NCBI RefSeq assembly: GCF_003573695.1
Contig: NC_039361.1
Span: 37,247,393-37,311,392 of the forward strand
DNA: 64,000 nucleotides
Reading direction: 5' to 3'
Source: Papaver somniferum
Lineage: Eukaryota; Streptophyta; Magnoliopsida; Ranunculales; Papaveraceae
Shown one piece after another: positions 23,129-33,860 of this stretch (position 1 is the stretch's first letter; every line of letters starts with the position of its first letter). The translations under genes and the position numbers were made by a program. A model generated the notes under the pieces. The model ran no database searches. It had not been told where the DNA came from and saw nothing but the letters and a program-made list of their open reading frames with translations.

Positions 23129-24263
23129 CTACGAGTACTGTAGGTGGGAAACTAGATAATTGCTTAGTTATTGTAGTTTTCGATTATTGATATGATTGAC
23201 TAACGGTTGTTGAAACTTTGATTGCACCTAGTTTGTTTATTCTTGAGAACCTTCTCTTCAGATATAAGGCTCTCTCAAACTAGATCAAAGTATCGAAGGG
23301 ATCTTTAGATATGTTGTTATATCTAAAGACATCTTTTGATAATCCATTGTTAACAGAATTAATTTTATGTGTGATTGATCACAAGAAGATTCAAGTGTTT
23401 TTGTGCAGGTATTTGAAGGCAATATATGATTTGAAGACGAAGAAGAATTCTTATTAGTTTTCGTATCTTGTGGATTTAGTGCACAAACCTTGATAAGATG
23501 GAATCCAACTAGAATCAGTTTACCTTTGATAGATCTGAATGATTATTTGTGTGAGATCGGAAACTCTATATAGTTTCTCTTTGAGATATATATCGATTGA
23601 GTGCAAATCTAAACTTGATTATTTCCGTAGTCATTGGATAGATTTCGCTAACCAGACAAATGAGTTTATTAGATTAAACGAAAGAGCCTTTGTCAACAAT
23701 TCACATATCTTCTAGAAAGATTGATTAGAGTGGTTACCAAACAGATTATGCCTTTGCTGTTTGGAATACGATCCAAAGGACTTGATATTCACGTGTGTGA
23801 ATCTAGAAGTCGAAGGCGCAGGGATACTGATGGAACTAAGTAGCTAGGGGTAATTCGCTTGGTCTAAACTATACGAAGTTGGTATTTGATTTTGTATAAC
23901 GTCTTAATTTTGAGAATATTCGAAACTGGACTAGGTCCCGGGGGTTTTCTGAATTTGCAGTTTCCACGTTAACAAAATCTTGTTGTGTGTTTTACTTTGT
24001 TTTCTGCATTATAATTGTTATTATAATTACGTAAAATACACAAATATGTTAAATCCGAAATACTTGATATTGATCCTATAGAGTTTCGGTAATTTCATAA
24101 CCTATTATCAAGTAAAAACTTTGTTTTCGTATCATCTCGATCTTGTATCCTTAGTCAATCACACAAGTGATCTTGTTGTTGTATTCTCTCGATCATCCAT
24201 AGACGATCGCACGAAGTGTGAACCGAGTTGTTGTATTGTATTGACTTTGTCTATAGAAGATCA
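23129..24263 (+). mobile_element. Ty1/copia LTR copy 2
   Basis: Direct-repeat partner of the split LTR at 16712-21176, without the solo-LTR insertion. Divergence between copies is easy to see, with many substitutions and small gaps, so the insertion is old. The copy ends near GATCACA at 24263 and is followed by a primer-binding-like site. Confidence 0.75.
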
Positions 24264-24265
24264 CA

Positions 24266-24450
24266 TTCGGTAGAGGACTTATAGGCTGATAAATAAAATA
24301 TTATGGTGTATTTGGATACCCTCGTCTTTTCAATTGGTATCAGATCAGCCAAACATGAAAATATCTAACAATCTATGTTTGGTGCGATTTAACCTATAAG
24401 ATCTGAATCTAATGGTTGATTCAGTTAACGTACTACCAAGATATGCTATG
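24266..24450 (+). other. Second copia leader and start of gag
   Basis: A degraded primer site (24266), a better one at 24334-24346 (TTGGTATCAGATC) and the words TATCTAACAATC, TTTGGTGCG, AACCTATAAG and GTTAACGTACYRCCAAGAT run parallel to 21245-21370. The similarity stops inside the gag start at about 24445. So two LTR-leader-gag starts lie head to tail in this region. Confidence 0.65.
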
Positions 24451-24534
24451 AGATCTTTTCAACAGTGGACAATGATAACCTCCAAATAATAATAACATAA
24501 ACAACATTGGTGTAGCTGCAGTTGTCTCAATCTT

Positions 24535-24720
24535 TAGAAAAGGAACAATTAATTTGAAGTTTTTTAATTTTGATGATGATGATTCTAAAGGCTAGACTTT
24601 TAAGACTGAACAGTTCTGTAATCTCCATAGAGTAACTGATGCTCAAAAGGTATCAGTGGATGATATTCATCTCAATGATGGTGCGAATATTTACGATCGA
24701 TCAAGGAATGTCAAGAGACA
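24535..24720 (+). pseudogene. Ty3/gypsy gag fragment
   Basis: A short stretch reads (with one stop at 24594) like the conserved start of plant gypsy gag: FFNFDDDDSKG, a stop where Trp is expected, TFKTEQF, then VTDAQKVSVDDIHLNDGA. Family members have LPKFDGxDPxGW, then AEQYF, then DxQKVxLAxFHLEGxA. Only about 60 codons remain. It lies directly after the broken copia gag start, so it is a separate insertion or a chimaera. Confidence 0.55.
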
Positions 24721-25349
24721 ATGTATGGAAATAATCATATCGTCAACTAATTGTTATAGATTCGGGTCTCGCAAACATGATGATACTTTCCGTAATTTTT
24801 AATAAAATTTGCGCCAAACTTTGTGCACGGTATACCCGAGGAACATCTAATTAGTATCGTTATTTCCAGCCTTCTGATCAATATTTATAGTATAGACCCT
24901 TTCCAGAGACTCTTACACAGCCTAACGACAAGAAGATTCTATTACTTTTACTGCACCTTCTTCTATAGCAAAACCATTGATATGTTCTGCTCAATCGAAT
25001 TTTTTAGTGACGATGACCTCTCCTCACTCCCAAAATAATATATATCTTGCATCGTGGGTTAAGCATTTAAAATATATATAGAGCAGAAAGATAAAGTCCT
25101 TCGTTTCAATTATGATGAGATCAAATATTTGGTCCAACCAAGGCATAGATTAACGGATTGATCCAAGATCTCTTATTAACTAACAAGTCAAATTATTTTA
25201 ATTATAATGTAACAAGTAAAATGTGAAATGTAAAACAATGGCATAGACATGTAGGATTGTTAATGTAGAAAACTGGTTGGCAAAAAAATTCGAGGCTTTG
25301 TCCAGTTTTGACTACTCTCATAAAAACTAAGTTGCTACACAAATGTATA
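24721..25349. other. Non-coding
   Basis: No supported feature. The small frame at 24823-25038 has no recognisable motif. Confidence 0.5.
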
Positions 25350-25357
25350 CCTGTAAC

Positions 25358-26448
25358 GAGGGATGCACAAAATCGAACCAGAACCATGGAACCAAACCGA
25401 AACCGAAGAATTTAAACCGAACCGAACCAAAACCATATACCAATAGTTCATTCATGGTTGTCAGTTCCATATAACCGACACTATCGGTTTCAGTTTAGGT
25501 TTAATCTCAAAACCCAACCGAAAACCTAATGGTTAACCGATTATATATAAACTAGTGTATGTATAGATCCAATGTCACTATGTCAGAGTGAACTATTATT
25601 AGTGCCTATGCATGAATGGGTGCATGTAATGAGTTGAGCCACCATTTTTGGTATTTTCGAAAGAGGAAGATGTATAGATAAGAGTCGTTGATGTATAGAT
25701 ATGAATGTGCGATGCTATTTTAACTGCTTGCAAATATTATGATACTTGGAGAGCTAGGAAGATATATAGATAAGAGTATCGAATTGGATAAATAACTAAG
25801 CAGGCTCATCTCTGGCCAAGGAATTCCATTTTTATATTTATTAAATGTTATATTCTGTTCATTTTCCTTGTTTGTTTTATATTATTCTAGAATTATTTTA
25901 AAGTCATGTGTTAATTTGTCTTAGACAGTTCTACCTTTTGTTGCTTATGTTGTATGCTGAATTGCTGATGAATTCATATTTTCTATGCAGGTAAGGGTTC
26001 TTCACTCTTTACATAATCCAATTTTGTTACACTTATGGATGCTCGCAACTCGCAAGAACAACGATGATTTTTGCCGAATTTGTTGGAGTTTTTTCTTTAG
26101 CTTTTGTTTTAGCTATGTCTGAATCAGATGATATCTACTTTGTATTAGTATTAAATCTCTTGCCTTAAAAACTATGTTTGTAGCAGGTCAAATTTTGTCT
26201 TGTTGCAATTTTTATTGAAAATTTAGCCTCTCGGATATGAGAAACTGACCAAAGACAAAAAATTGTTTATAAATCATTCGGTTAACCAAAAACCGTCTGG
26301 TTTTTAACCAAACCGAGTAGAAACCGAACCGCGTGAAACCGAATAGGCTATATGGTTTCATTGGTTTTCAATATTGCAAAACCGAGTACTTCGGATTCGG
26401 TTTTGGTTTTGCCAAAAATCGATGAAAACCGAACCATGTGCCGCCCTA
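25358..26448. mobile_element. Non-autonomous hAT-like element, 1091 bp, with 8-bp target duplication
   Basis: The left end reads GAGGGATGCACA and the right end, on the other strand, TAGGGCGGCACA: hAT-type terminal inverted repeats with four mismatches in 12. The flanks are CCTGTAAC (25350-25357) and CTTGTAAC (26449-26456), an 8-bp duplication with one mismatch, the length typical of hAT. Subterminal regions of 150-200 bases at both ends are packed with AACCGAACC and CGGTTTNGGTT words in opposite orientation, as expected of transposase-binding repeats. The interior has no transposase ORF, so movement would depend on an autonomous relative. Confidence 0.88.
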
Positions 26449-26456
26449 CTTGTAAC

Positions 26457-27900
26457 CTCGTGTAGTTGAGACTGAATAAACTGTCCCTATTTACTAAATT
26501 TCCTTCTATCCGTGCACCTACAACTATTCTGGCATATTCACATTAATCACCGAACATAATATATTGCCTAGTGATGATTTACCTCTGCAAATACTTCAGC
26601 ACCCAATTTCTTAGGGACTTTTTACAAACAGTAAAGAATCTAATTGTTTGCTAGCAATTCACTAATAATCACAATACTAAATACAATTTATAGTTAGGGA
26701 TCTTCCATTTAGATATGTAATCTGATTTACCAAATTCGAAACTCCTTTATTAAAGATCAATTAGGATCACGATTACCGAACCAACTAATCTTACAAGCTA
26801 AGTTTGTGTAACAAACAACTTGTTGATGAAGGATAAACTGCTTGTTGTCACGGACAATCAACGCAAGCATATAATCACAATAAGATCGGAAACACAAAAT
26901 AACTTCAAGTATTCAATATCTTAATCTTCAATAGAAACAACCTGCACTTGATTCCACTAATATTTGTCTCACATAACGGAGTCTTTGAATGTTGAAAAAT
27001 TAATAATTTTAACAATATTCAGAATCTTTTAATTTTGTACTAGTTAAATCTTCAAAATCTCGAGTGGCCTTATATTCGAAGAGAACAACCATAAAAAAAA
27101 TAAAAATAAAAAAACTAGAAGATAACTATCAAATAAGTTCAACTACAAGTAATAAAAACGATATCTAATGTATAATTCTTAGTTTCCCATCAGCTTTACT
27201 ACTAGTTAGAGCTTCTTGATCCCATAGAAGACTTTAAACTAGTTATTAGTGTTTTTTCCAAAATGAACAAAACTTACTCGTCATTGTTTAAATCAATTAT
27301 CCACACGAATATGATGTGTTCTGGGATAATTTTGTAATAATACAAGCTACACTATTTATCGTGTTATGACCAAGGCTTGTTTAGAATAAAATACCTAATT
27401 TTGAAAATTTCAAAGGTATTCAATTAATACCATTTCAAAATTAAGAATAATCTTGATACTCTTTCAGTATATTAATATAATATGGTGTGATAAAATTTCA
27501 GAATATATTCCAACTAATATTTGAGAAACCTATTAGCTAGCGAAAATCCGGTACTTTGTTAAATTAGATAACTAGTTACGTGTCATGTTCTGGGGAAAGA
27601 ATGGAAAATTTATTTTCCATTCAGGTTAGGGTAACAAAAATGATTCTCAATATTAAGTAGGGTATATCCTTGAGTGTAAAACGAATAATATGAACATTAA
27701 TATATATGATCACTTAACCATGTGTTTCAATATTTATCAGACATATGAACTTTCATAATCCAACTTACTTATCTTTCAATATTTTAATGATTGAGAATGT
27801 AAAATACAAATATCTGAATCCTATTATATTTTGAAACATAATTCAAGCCCAAACAAACTTTAAAACGCTGACAAACTTTTCTAACAAGAATTCAAAGTGC
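26457..27900. other. Non-coding, AT-rich
   Basis: No gene, repeat or known element seen on either strand. If the PRP16-like exon at 27.9-28.2 kb is a real first exon, the start of its intron lies here, but I found no matching downstream exon. Confidence 0.5.
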
Positions 27901-27908
27901 GAACTCAC

Positions 27909-28207
27909 CACTTGATAGATAAATAACTAAAGCCATCATCGTCATCATATCTTTTCTTGGAATTTCTACTCTCTGGTGACCCAGAATCCCTATAATCTTT
28001 TCGTGGACTGTTTCTCCGTTTAGGAATCCTGAAAACAACTTCTCGTTTAGCATTCGCAAGAACATCCAGACCTAAAAGAGATTTCATTTTTGGAGTTCTA
28101 AAAATCACCTTATCCTTCCCGGGAGGAACGCATAATCCTCCATTGCGAATTTCATTATCATATTCTAACAATGTTCCCTCCATTGTGTACATCTCGAATT
28201 TAATCAT
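27909..28207 (-). pseudogene. PRP16: PRP16-like N-terminal exon, detached
   Basis: Starts ATG at 28207 and reads 99 codons to an excellent splice donor (GTG then GTGAGT) at 27908. It contains VPPGKDKVIFR and KSLLGLDVLANAKRE, the conserved N-terminal signature of plant PRP16/DHX38 (CUV), followed by an Arg/Ser/Asp-rich tail. PRP16 is the DEAH-box ATPase that remodels the spliceosome before the second catalytic step. No helicase exon follows on the minus strand down to the hAT element, so only the regulatory N-terminus is present. The same signature occurs in the PRP16 copy at 49.1 kb on the other strand. It is unbroken, has a TATA box and may be transcribed; it could be a gene fragment or the first exon of a chimaeric gene. 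Confidence 0.75.
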
Positions 28208-28335
28208 AACAGAATGATATAGCTCTGAATCAAGGATCCAACAACCAAATTTGTGTAAGAAAAACCCTAGAAAAAAAAGCTAAGAAAGTAATTTTGATAC
28301 ACGCAAATATCTCTCTACTAAATCTAAGTCGTATG

Positions 28336-28344
28336 CTATATAAG
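28336..28344 (-). promoter_or_regulatory. Probable TATA box of the PRP16-like exon
   Basis: On the minus strand CTTATATAG lies about 130 bases before the ATG at 28207, followed by an A/T-rich leader containing CTAGGGTTTTTC, a common plant 5' UTR word. Confidence 0.5.
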
Positions 28345-30298
28345 GGCTTCCATGTTTCCTAAAATAAGACTATATGCGATAAAACTAGAATTAGGAAAGG
28401 TTCTTCGACCTTTAAAAGAAAAAAGTTTGGAGTTGATTTTTCTTATGAATTGTGAAATTGACTTTTGATTTTGTTTTCCAAACAACATATTTTCCTTTTC
28501 TGGTTGCTTTTTGGTGCATTACAAGTTTAGTTCAATGAAAAATCCATTTCTATTTGGTACATAACCTTGGAGTTGTCCTGTTTGCTTTTCGTTTGGTCAT
28601 TCGATTAGGGACTGTTCCAGAAAGGTGCCAAAAACAAAGCCGCACTTAAGATCTTCCAATTCCCTTGTCTTTTTCATTTATCAAGTTAGCTTAAGTTAAT
28701 TTTAACTCTATTAAAATCTCAAGAACCTTTTACTTTAAAAATAACTTTTTTATACTAGAATTAGAGGTAAATATAACCCTGTAGTTAACAACATCGTGTG
28801 TTTCTTAAACTAGAGATTTGTAAGGAAACATGATCAGAATTTTATATCCAAACAATCAGTGGTAAGTAAAAGATTTAGTAACATTTTTTTATACATAACA
28901 TAAAAAAAATGAAAAGCACCATAAATTAGAATTTAAGAAAAAAAGCTATAAAAACTATACAAAATTCGTGATTTTTAAGGATGTAAATCGTAATTTTTAA
29001 AAGAAACATGTTTTAGTCAAGCAAGGATGATGTCTGCAGTGTCCTTCAATTGTTTACGGAGCCTCTCCTTACAACGATCTCTTGAAAATTTACTATTAAT
29101 TACGTACGCTAAATGACAAGTCATCGGTGGTCCGATAGTTATTCCGGACTTAGCTTTTCTTCATTCTTATCTAGACGAGATGAATAAAATTATACGTGGT
29201 TGTTTCCTTTTTAGCGTTAACAAGTCAAATATAATATCCATGAGTCTATTGCCGAAGAAAGAGATAAGGTTTTCACATTAGGCATTCTTACGCATAACGA
29301 TAATATTAACACTTTTTCATAACTAAGATATTATTAATACAAATTATAAATATATTAAAATATATTAATACACAACATATTAAGTTTTATGACCATGATT
29401 TATTAAGAATTTGTACAATTAGTATACGTGATAGAACTGGAGAGTATTTTAATTAACTTTGCCTCAATATTGTGATTCAGACACACTTTCCCAGTACAAA
29501 AATCCTCAATGTGTAGATTGGTTATAGCAATTGAACTTAATACAAAAGTGTAAAATCTTTCAATTGCTTCTGTATCTCCTCTTTTCGCGCTAACTGATCT
29601 CTCATGTATTTCTCTCTGTTTCTCACAAGCTTTTAACTACCGAAGGAATTATAAGTAAAACATTTTTTAACCTCCCTAGCCCATCATATTTAAAAACGCT
29701 TGTTTTCATAATCCGTTAATAATATACCAAAAGTCAAACTAGGAAACCTACTACTATTTAGAAAGCATACATGGAAGTCTTGGATTAATAGCCGCGCTAA
29801 TCAATATCAACTCTCCTTCAAATAACTGATAGTATGTAGGCTTACACCAATTGAGACAATTCTATGTCGTTTCGGATAGCTTTCTAGTAGAAACTTGGCT
29901 GAAGCTTGGATTTTTTTTGAGCTAGCCGGATAGGTATCGGAATTTTTTTTGGAAACATGGGGCTTCTTTGCGGCTGCTTTTTCAGCTTCGATCTCAGCAA
30001 CATGGTATATCAATTATATATTTTTCTAGTTGATCCAATACCTAGTCGTTCCCCAATCCCCACTTCAACTATCCATATATTTTTCGCACCACTTTGCATA
30101 AATAAGCCATCAAATGTAAATAGTGTACGCATGATCCTCTTCAACTGTGAGTCTATGGGGCTTTGACAATCAATATTCTGGAATCCTATTTTGAGGCATA
30201 CAAGATAATGACAAAATAGAGTCACTATGTGCCAAAATATATAACTCCTTACCGATCATATTTTTACTTCATTACTGTTAATGATAATAATTAGAATA
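28345..30298. other. Non-coding
   Basis: No supported gene. A minus-strand frame at 29807-30013 has a Lys/Ala-rich start (AEIEAEKAAAKKP) but no family match and no neighbours that support it. Confidence 0.5.
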
Positions 30299-30328
30299 CT
30301 AGATTTTTGGCCCGTGCTACGCACCGGG
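30299..30328 (-). other. Helitron 3' terminus: CTAG plus hairpin
   Basis: On the minus strand CCCGGTGCGTAGCACGGG (one bulged base, seven paired) is followed after eight bases by CTAG and then T. Helitrons end in CTRR with a short hairpin about 10 bases before the end, which acts as the transposition terminator. Confidence 0.8.
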
Positions 30329-30929
30329 TGGACCCGAAAGCCATACATATGATTACTGGCACATTTCACATTTAAGCACAGTTTTTTTGGTTTGCAGACC
30401 CCTCATAGCAGATGGAAATCTGTTCAATTCATGGAATAATAGTGCTTGCATTAAGGCAACAACCCCTATGCCAACATCAATCATTTAAGACTCGCCCCTC
30501 AACTACTTTAGCACCTGATCACACCAAGTGGGAATTCAATGGGAATGAAGGTAAGACGTGAATCATTAGAAATATACTGAACTTCAATTGGCTCAGGAAT
30601 TCGTACCAAGAAATAATCAAGTACGATTATCTTCTTACATTTCCTACACATTCATCAGCAACACACTTGTTCTTGTACTTCAAAAAATCTGTGCAGCTTT
30701 GAATCCATACCAAAACACCACAACTCCACATCAACCATAGCAGTGTCGAAGAGATAATAAATAAATATCCTAAAGAATCCACATCAACTGAATAAGAAAA
30801 TAAATAAATATCCTAAAGGAAATTGTATCTTAAAAATACCAAAACCATAAGAAAGATGTCTTCTTTCATGAAAGGAAAATCATAAGGAAATCTACTTTGA
30901 TAAGAAAAGAAAGGTGCGTTCGATCTCAT

Positions 30930-31140
30930 GCGCCATTCTCATTACTTTGTAGTATTCCTTTCTCTGCAGCTTCTACTTCTGCCAATGCTGCCTCATCTTC
31001 CAAGTTTTCATCCTCACCATGTTGGCCATTCTCGCCTTCTTTCTCATTACTTTGTAGTATTCCTTTCTCTGCAGCTTCTACTTCTGCCAATGCTGCCTCA
31101 TCTTCCAAGTTTTCATCCTCACCATGTTGGCCAGCCTCTG
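30930..31140 (-). repeat. 105-bp direct duplication in the last RPA-like exon
   Basis: TCTCATTACTTTG begins at 30937 and again at 31042, so the unit is 105 bases, exactly 35 codons. On the coding strand each copy reads an acidic helix-prone segment around GQHGEDENLEDEAALAEVE. The two copies are almost identical, so the duplication is recent relative to the decay of the gene. Confidence 0.9.
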
Positions 31141-31767
31141 GCAATGTTGCTAAGTTCGCCAATGCTATTATTTCGTCCATATTTTCACCTTCATCTCCTC
31201 CTGCACTTCCATTGTTTGGTGATACCTGCAGCCACATATAACTTATGTAGTTTCTTCTTTTATATCTGATTAGATATGAATATTGTGAATTAATTTTGTT
31301 ACCTGCTGCATGTTGCGCAATTCAAAATTGGTTTCCAGCTGAAAATTGATTGGATACAGTTTCCTGACAGAAAAACTATTGTAGCCAAAAGATTTCGCAT
31401 TAAGATGCACTTCGAATATGAAAGACAATCCTATTGCATCCCAGATTTCAGGTACATTTTCTGCCAAATTTTCATGTTATCAGGTAAATTTGTTAGTGCT
31501 GATTGTCTATATTATTATCTAAGCATATAGTAGAGAATGAACAATACCTCTATATTTATAGCGCTGATTTCCATGAGCTTTGCTACTCTTACATTGTCGA
31601 GGAATGGTTCGGCAGCTGGTCTGTTGTGGTTTTGTCTGTCACTTTGAGCTCCAACTTATAACGCGCAACAGGATTTCGTACTCTTTTGTCGCAGCCGTTG
31701 CACCATGGAATTCCCTTAACTATGATGTGTGCTTTGTTGCATTTCGGACATGCCATGTAGAACCATG

Positions 31768-31975
31768 CCATAATTGGTTATGGCATAATTGGTACCCTGT
31801 CATAATTGCATAATTGGTTATGGCATAATTGGTTATGTCATAATTGGTTATGTCATAATTGCATAATTGCCATAATTGGTTATGGCATAATTGGTACCCT
31901 GCCATAATTGCATTTCGATCTTTCTCGAATACCGGTCACTGTTGCTTTGAATGTGAATGTGGTACCCTGTCATAA
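31768..31975. repeat. CATAATTGGTTATGG minisatellite inside the zinc-ribbon exon
   Basis: Units of 10 and 15 bases (CATAATTGC, CATAATTGGTTATGG/T) repeat about ten times, and the longer word CATAATTGGTACCCTG occurs three times. CAGGGTACCA on the coding strand is also the splice acceptor region of this exon (31966), so the acceptor was copied into the array. The array lies between the ATVTGIRERSK part of the exon and its WFYMACPKC part, splitting the zinc-ribbon domain. Confidence 0.85.
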
Positions 31976-33584
31976 TTGGTTATCAATAATTAGTATATTT
32001 TTGGATACATTATCACTTGCATTTGAAATTCTATATAAATGGTACATCGTTATCTGAATTTTGCAGCAATGCAAGTCCTTCTATCACAGTGACCCTGTTT
32101 CTGAAAAGTGATTCCTCCATTCAACCTCCCATTGAATTTTCGTTGCTATCCACAATAATCACTTTAGTGGAATCTGCAAATCTGTTAATGTGTAGGTTAA
32201 TATGTAGATATTTGGATGAACACATGATAGACATGAACACGTATTAAATGGTCACAAAGAATTAATAATACTTACTTTGACTTAAATTCTTGAACTTGTG
32301 GTATGTCAAGATCCACATATACTGTGGTGGACTTTGATATCTTCAAAAAGTAGTCATCTGAATCATTTCAAATATCTTTCATGTTAGCATAGGAATATCA
32401 AAATAGGAATACTGTGGCTGAGTTAATAAGTGTTCCGATTACCTGCAAATTTATCCACTGTCAGTCCAGTTACTATTAGTACGACATTCTCGCCTTCCTT
32501 TATTTTTTGGATGGGGTTTCCCGTGTCTCCCCAAAGACTTATTTTCACCTGTGTGCCCCTTTCATTCTCAATTATTACATCCGTTTTTACGGCATCTTCA
32601 TCGTTTCTTTTTCGAACTATTTCCGGTGCTTTTGCTAGTATTAGTTTTCCAATGACGTCTGCGAAATCATACGAATGAAATTAATTAATTAAATGATTTA
32701 TTTTATGGACTGTGCATAGTTATGTTAAATATGTTAAATAAGTTACCTATAGTGTATACTGTTTTGTCATATCTTTCCTCGAGTTGTTCTAGCTCAGTGA
32801 AGAAGAACCTGTAATTTGGGATGTTTTCATTCTCTTCGTTTTCTACTTTGACACTTGTGTAGGCGTTGAATTGCATTCATAAATTGGAAGGCAGAGGCCT
32901 GTAACCCTTTTCTGATTCAACGATGGAGAAGAACTTCAGTGATATCACGTTTTGCTCTCTTAGTTTCTCAGTGTGCATTGAATATTGTGTTGCTTTGAGC
33001 TCGCAGAGCATTTGGTCACCCTGTTATTAGAAATATTAGAAAATTAGTCAATTGTAATAAGCCAACAATATAAACACTAAAGAAATCAGTCATATTTAAT
33101 ACTTACATTTCGATCCATCAAAATCATGCAGTAGTTGTAAAGCTTTCCCGTCTTCAAATTCTTTTCTTCCCATGTCCGCATAATCCTAAGTTTTCCGGAG
33201 ATTTTAATTTCCCCCTTAGTCATGTGACATAAATCTGGAAGTTGTTGGAATCTAGCTAGTTTTCCTGTTTTTGGAATTTTGGAGCTTTTGGAGTCCATAT
33301 CTTTATTTGAATCAACATTTCCTTCATAAACACATGCGACAGGGTTAATCAAACAACAGTAACATGCATATGTATGGTGTGGAATAGTAACATGCATATG
33401 TTTTTGAACTCACTTTTTCTGTTTTTTGTTTTTTTTGCCGGAGTGGTGGGTATGAACGTTGATCGACTTTGCAATTCTGTGCATACCAAAAACATTTGAT
33501 GGAATAGTGTTAAAAATAAGATGAAACAGTTCATACCTCTAGATTCTATAAATAAGATGCAACTCTGTGCGTACCTTTTTCGGA

Positions 33585-33850
33585 ACCCAATCTCTTGGGT
33601 GTTTCCATGGCTGTTTCATCATCCATGGCTGCTTCACTTGTTTCTGAACCCAATCTCTTGGGTGTTTCCATGGCTGTTTCATCATCCATGGCTGCTTCAC
33701 TTGTTTCTGAACCCAATCTCTTGGGTGTTTCCATGGCTGTTTCATCATCCATGGCTGCTTCACTTGTGTCTGAACCCAATCTCTTGGGTGTTTCCATGGC
33801 TGTTTCACCATCCATGGCTACTTCACTTGTTTCTGAACCCAATCCTTTTT
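33585..33850 (-). repeat. 63-bp (21-codon) tandem repeat, four copies, in RPA-like exon 1
   Basis: On the coding strand a 21-residue unit (RLGSETSEAAMDDETAMETPK) is repeated four times, the first copy slightly different, directly after the start MAKEKGLGSE. The length keeps the frame. The unit is acidic and has no known fold. Confidence 0.93.
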
Positions 33851-33860
33851 CTTTTGCCAT

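Larger units (their letters stand above)
30926..33860 (-). pseudogene. RPA1-like (replication protein A large subunit-like) gene of the Helitron
   Basis: Exons with visible splice sites: 33860-33575, 33476-33414, 33321-33107, 33020-32747, 32658-32443, 32357-32276, 32181-about 32050, 31966-about 31540, about 31470-31311 and 31225-30926. Exon 3-4 code an OB fold (LCHMTKGEIKISGKLRIMRTW). Exon 5 is a second OB fold (DVIGKLILAKAPE and KISLWGDTG). Exon 8 holds the C-terminal zinc ribbon CPKCNK...CNGC and VARYKLELKVTD. RPA1 binds single-stranded DNA; RPA-like genes are known passengers of plant Helitrons. Damage: a TGA near 32878, a stop in exon 7, a minisatellite inside exon 8 and a frameshift near 31620. 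Both ends of the protein are internally repeated. Most introns are 83-90 bases. Confidence 0.82.

Noticed and set aside
25358..26448. Telomere-like repeats
   Set aside because: AACCGAACC words resemble telomeric DNA slightly but differ from the plant TTTAGGG repeat, are mirrored at both ends and lie within hAT ends.
30897..31269. Plus-strand repeat ORFs in 30.9-31.3 kb
   Set aside because: Shadow of the last RPA-like exon and its 105-bp duplication on the minus strand.
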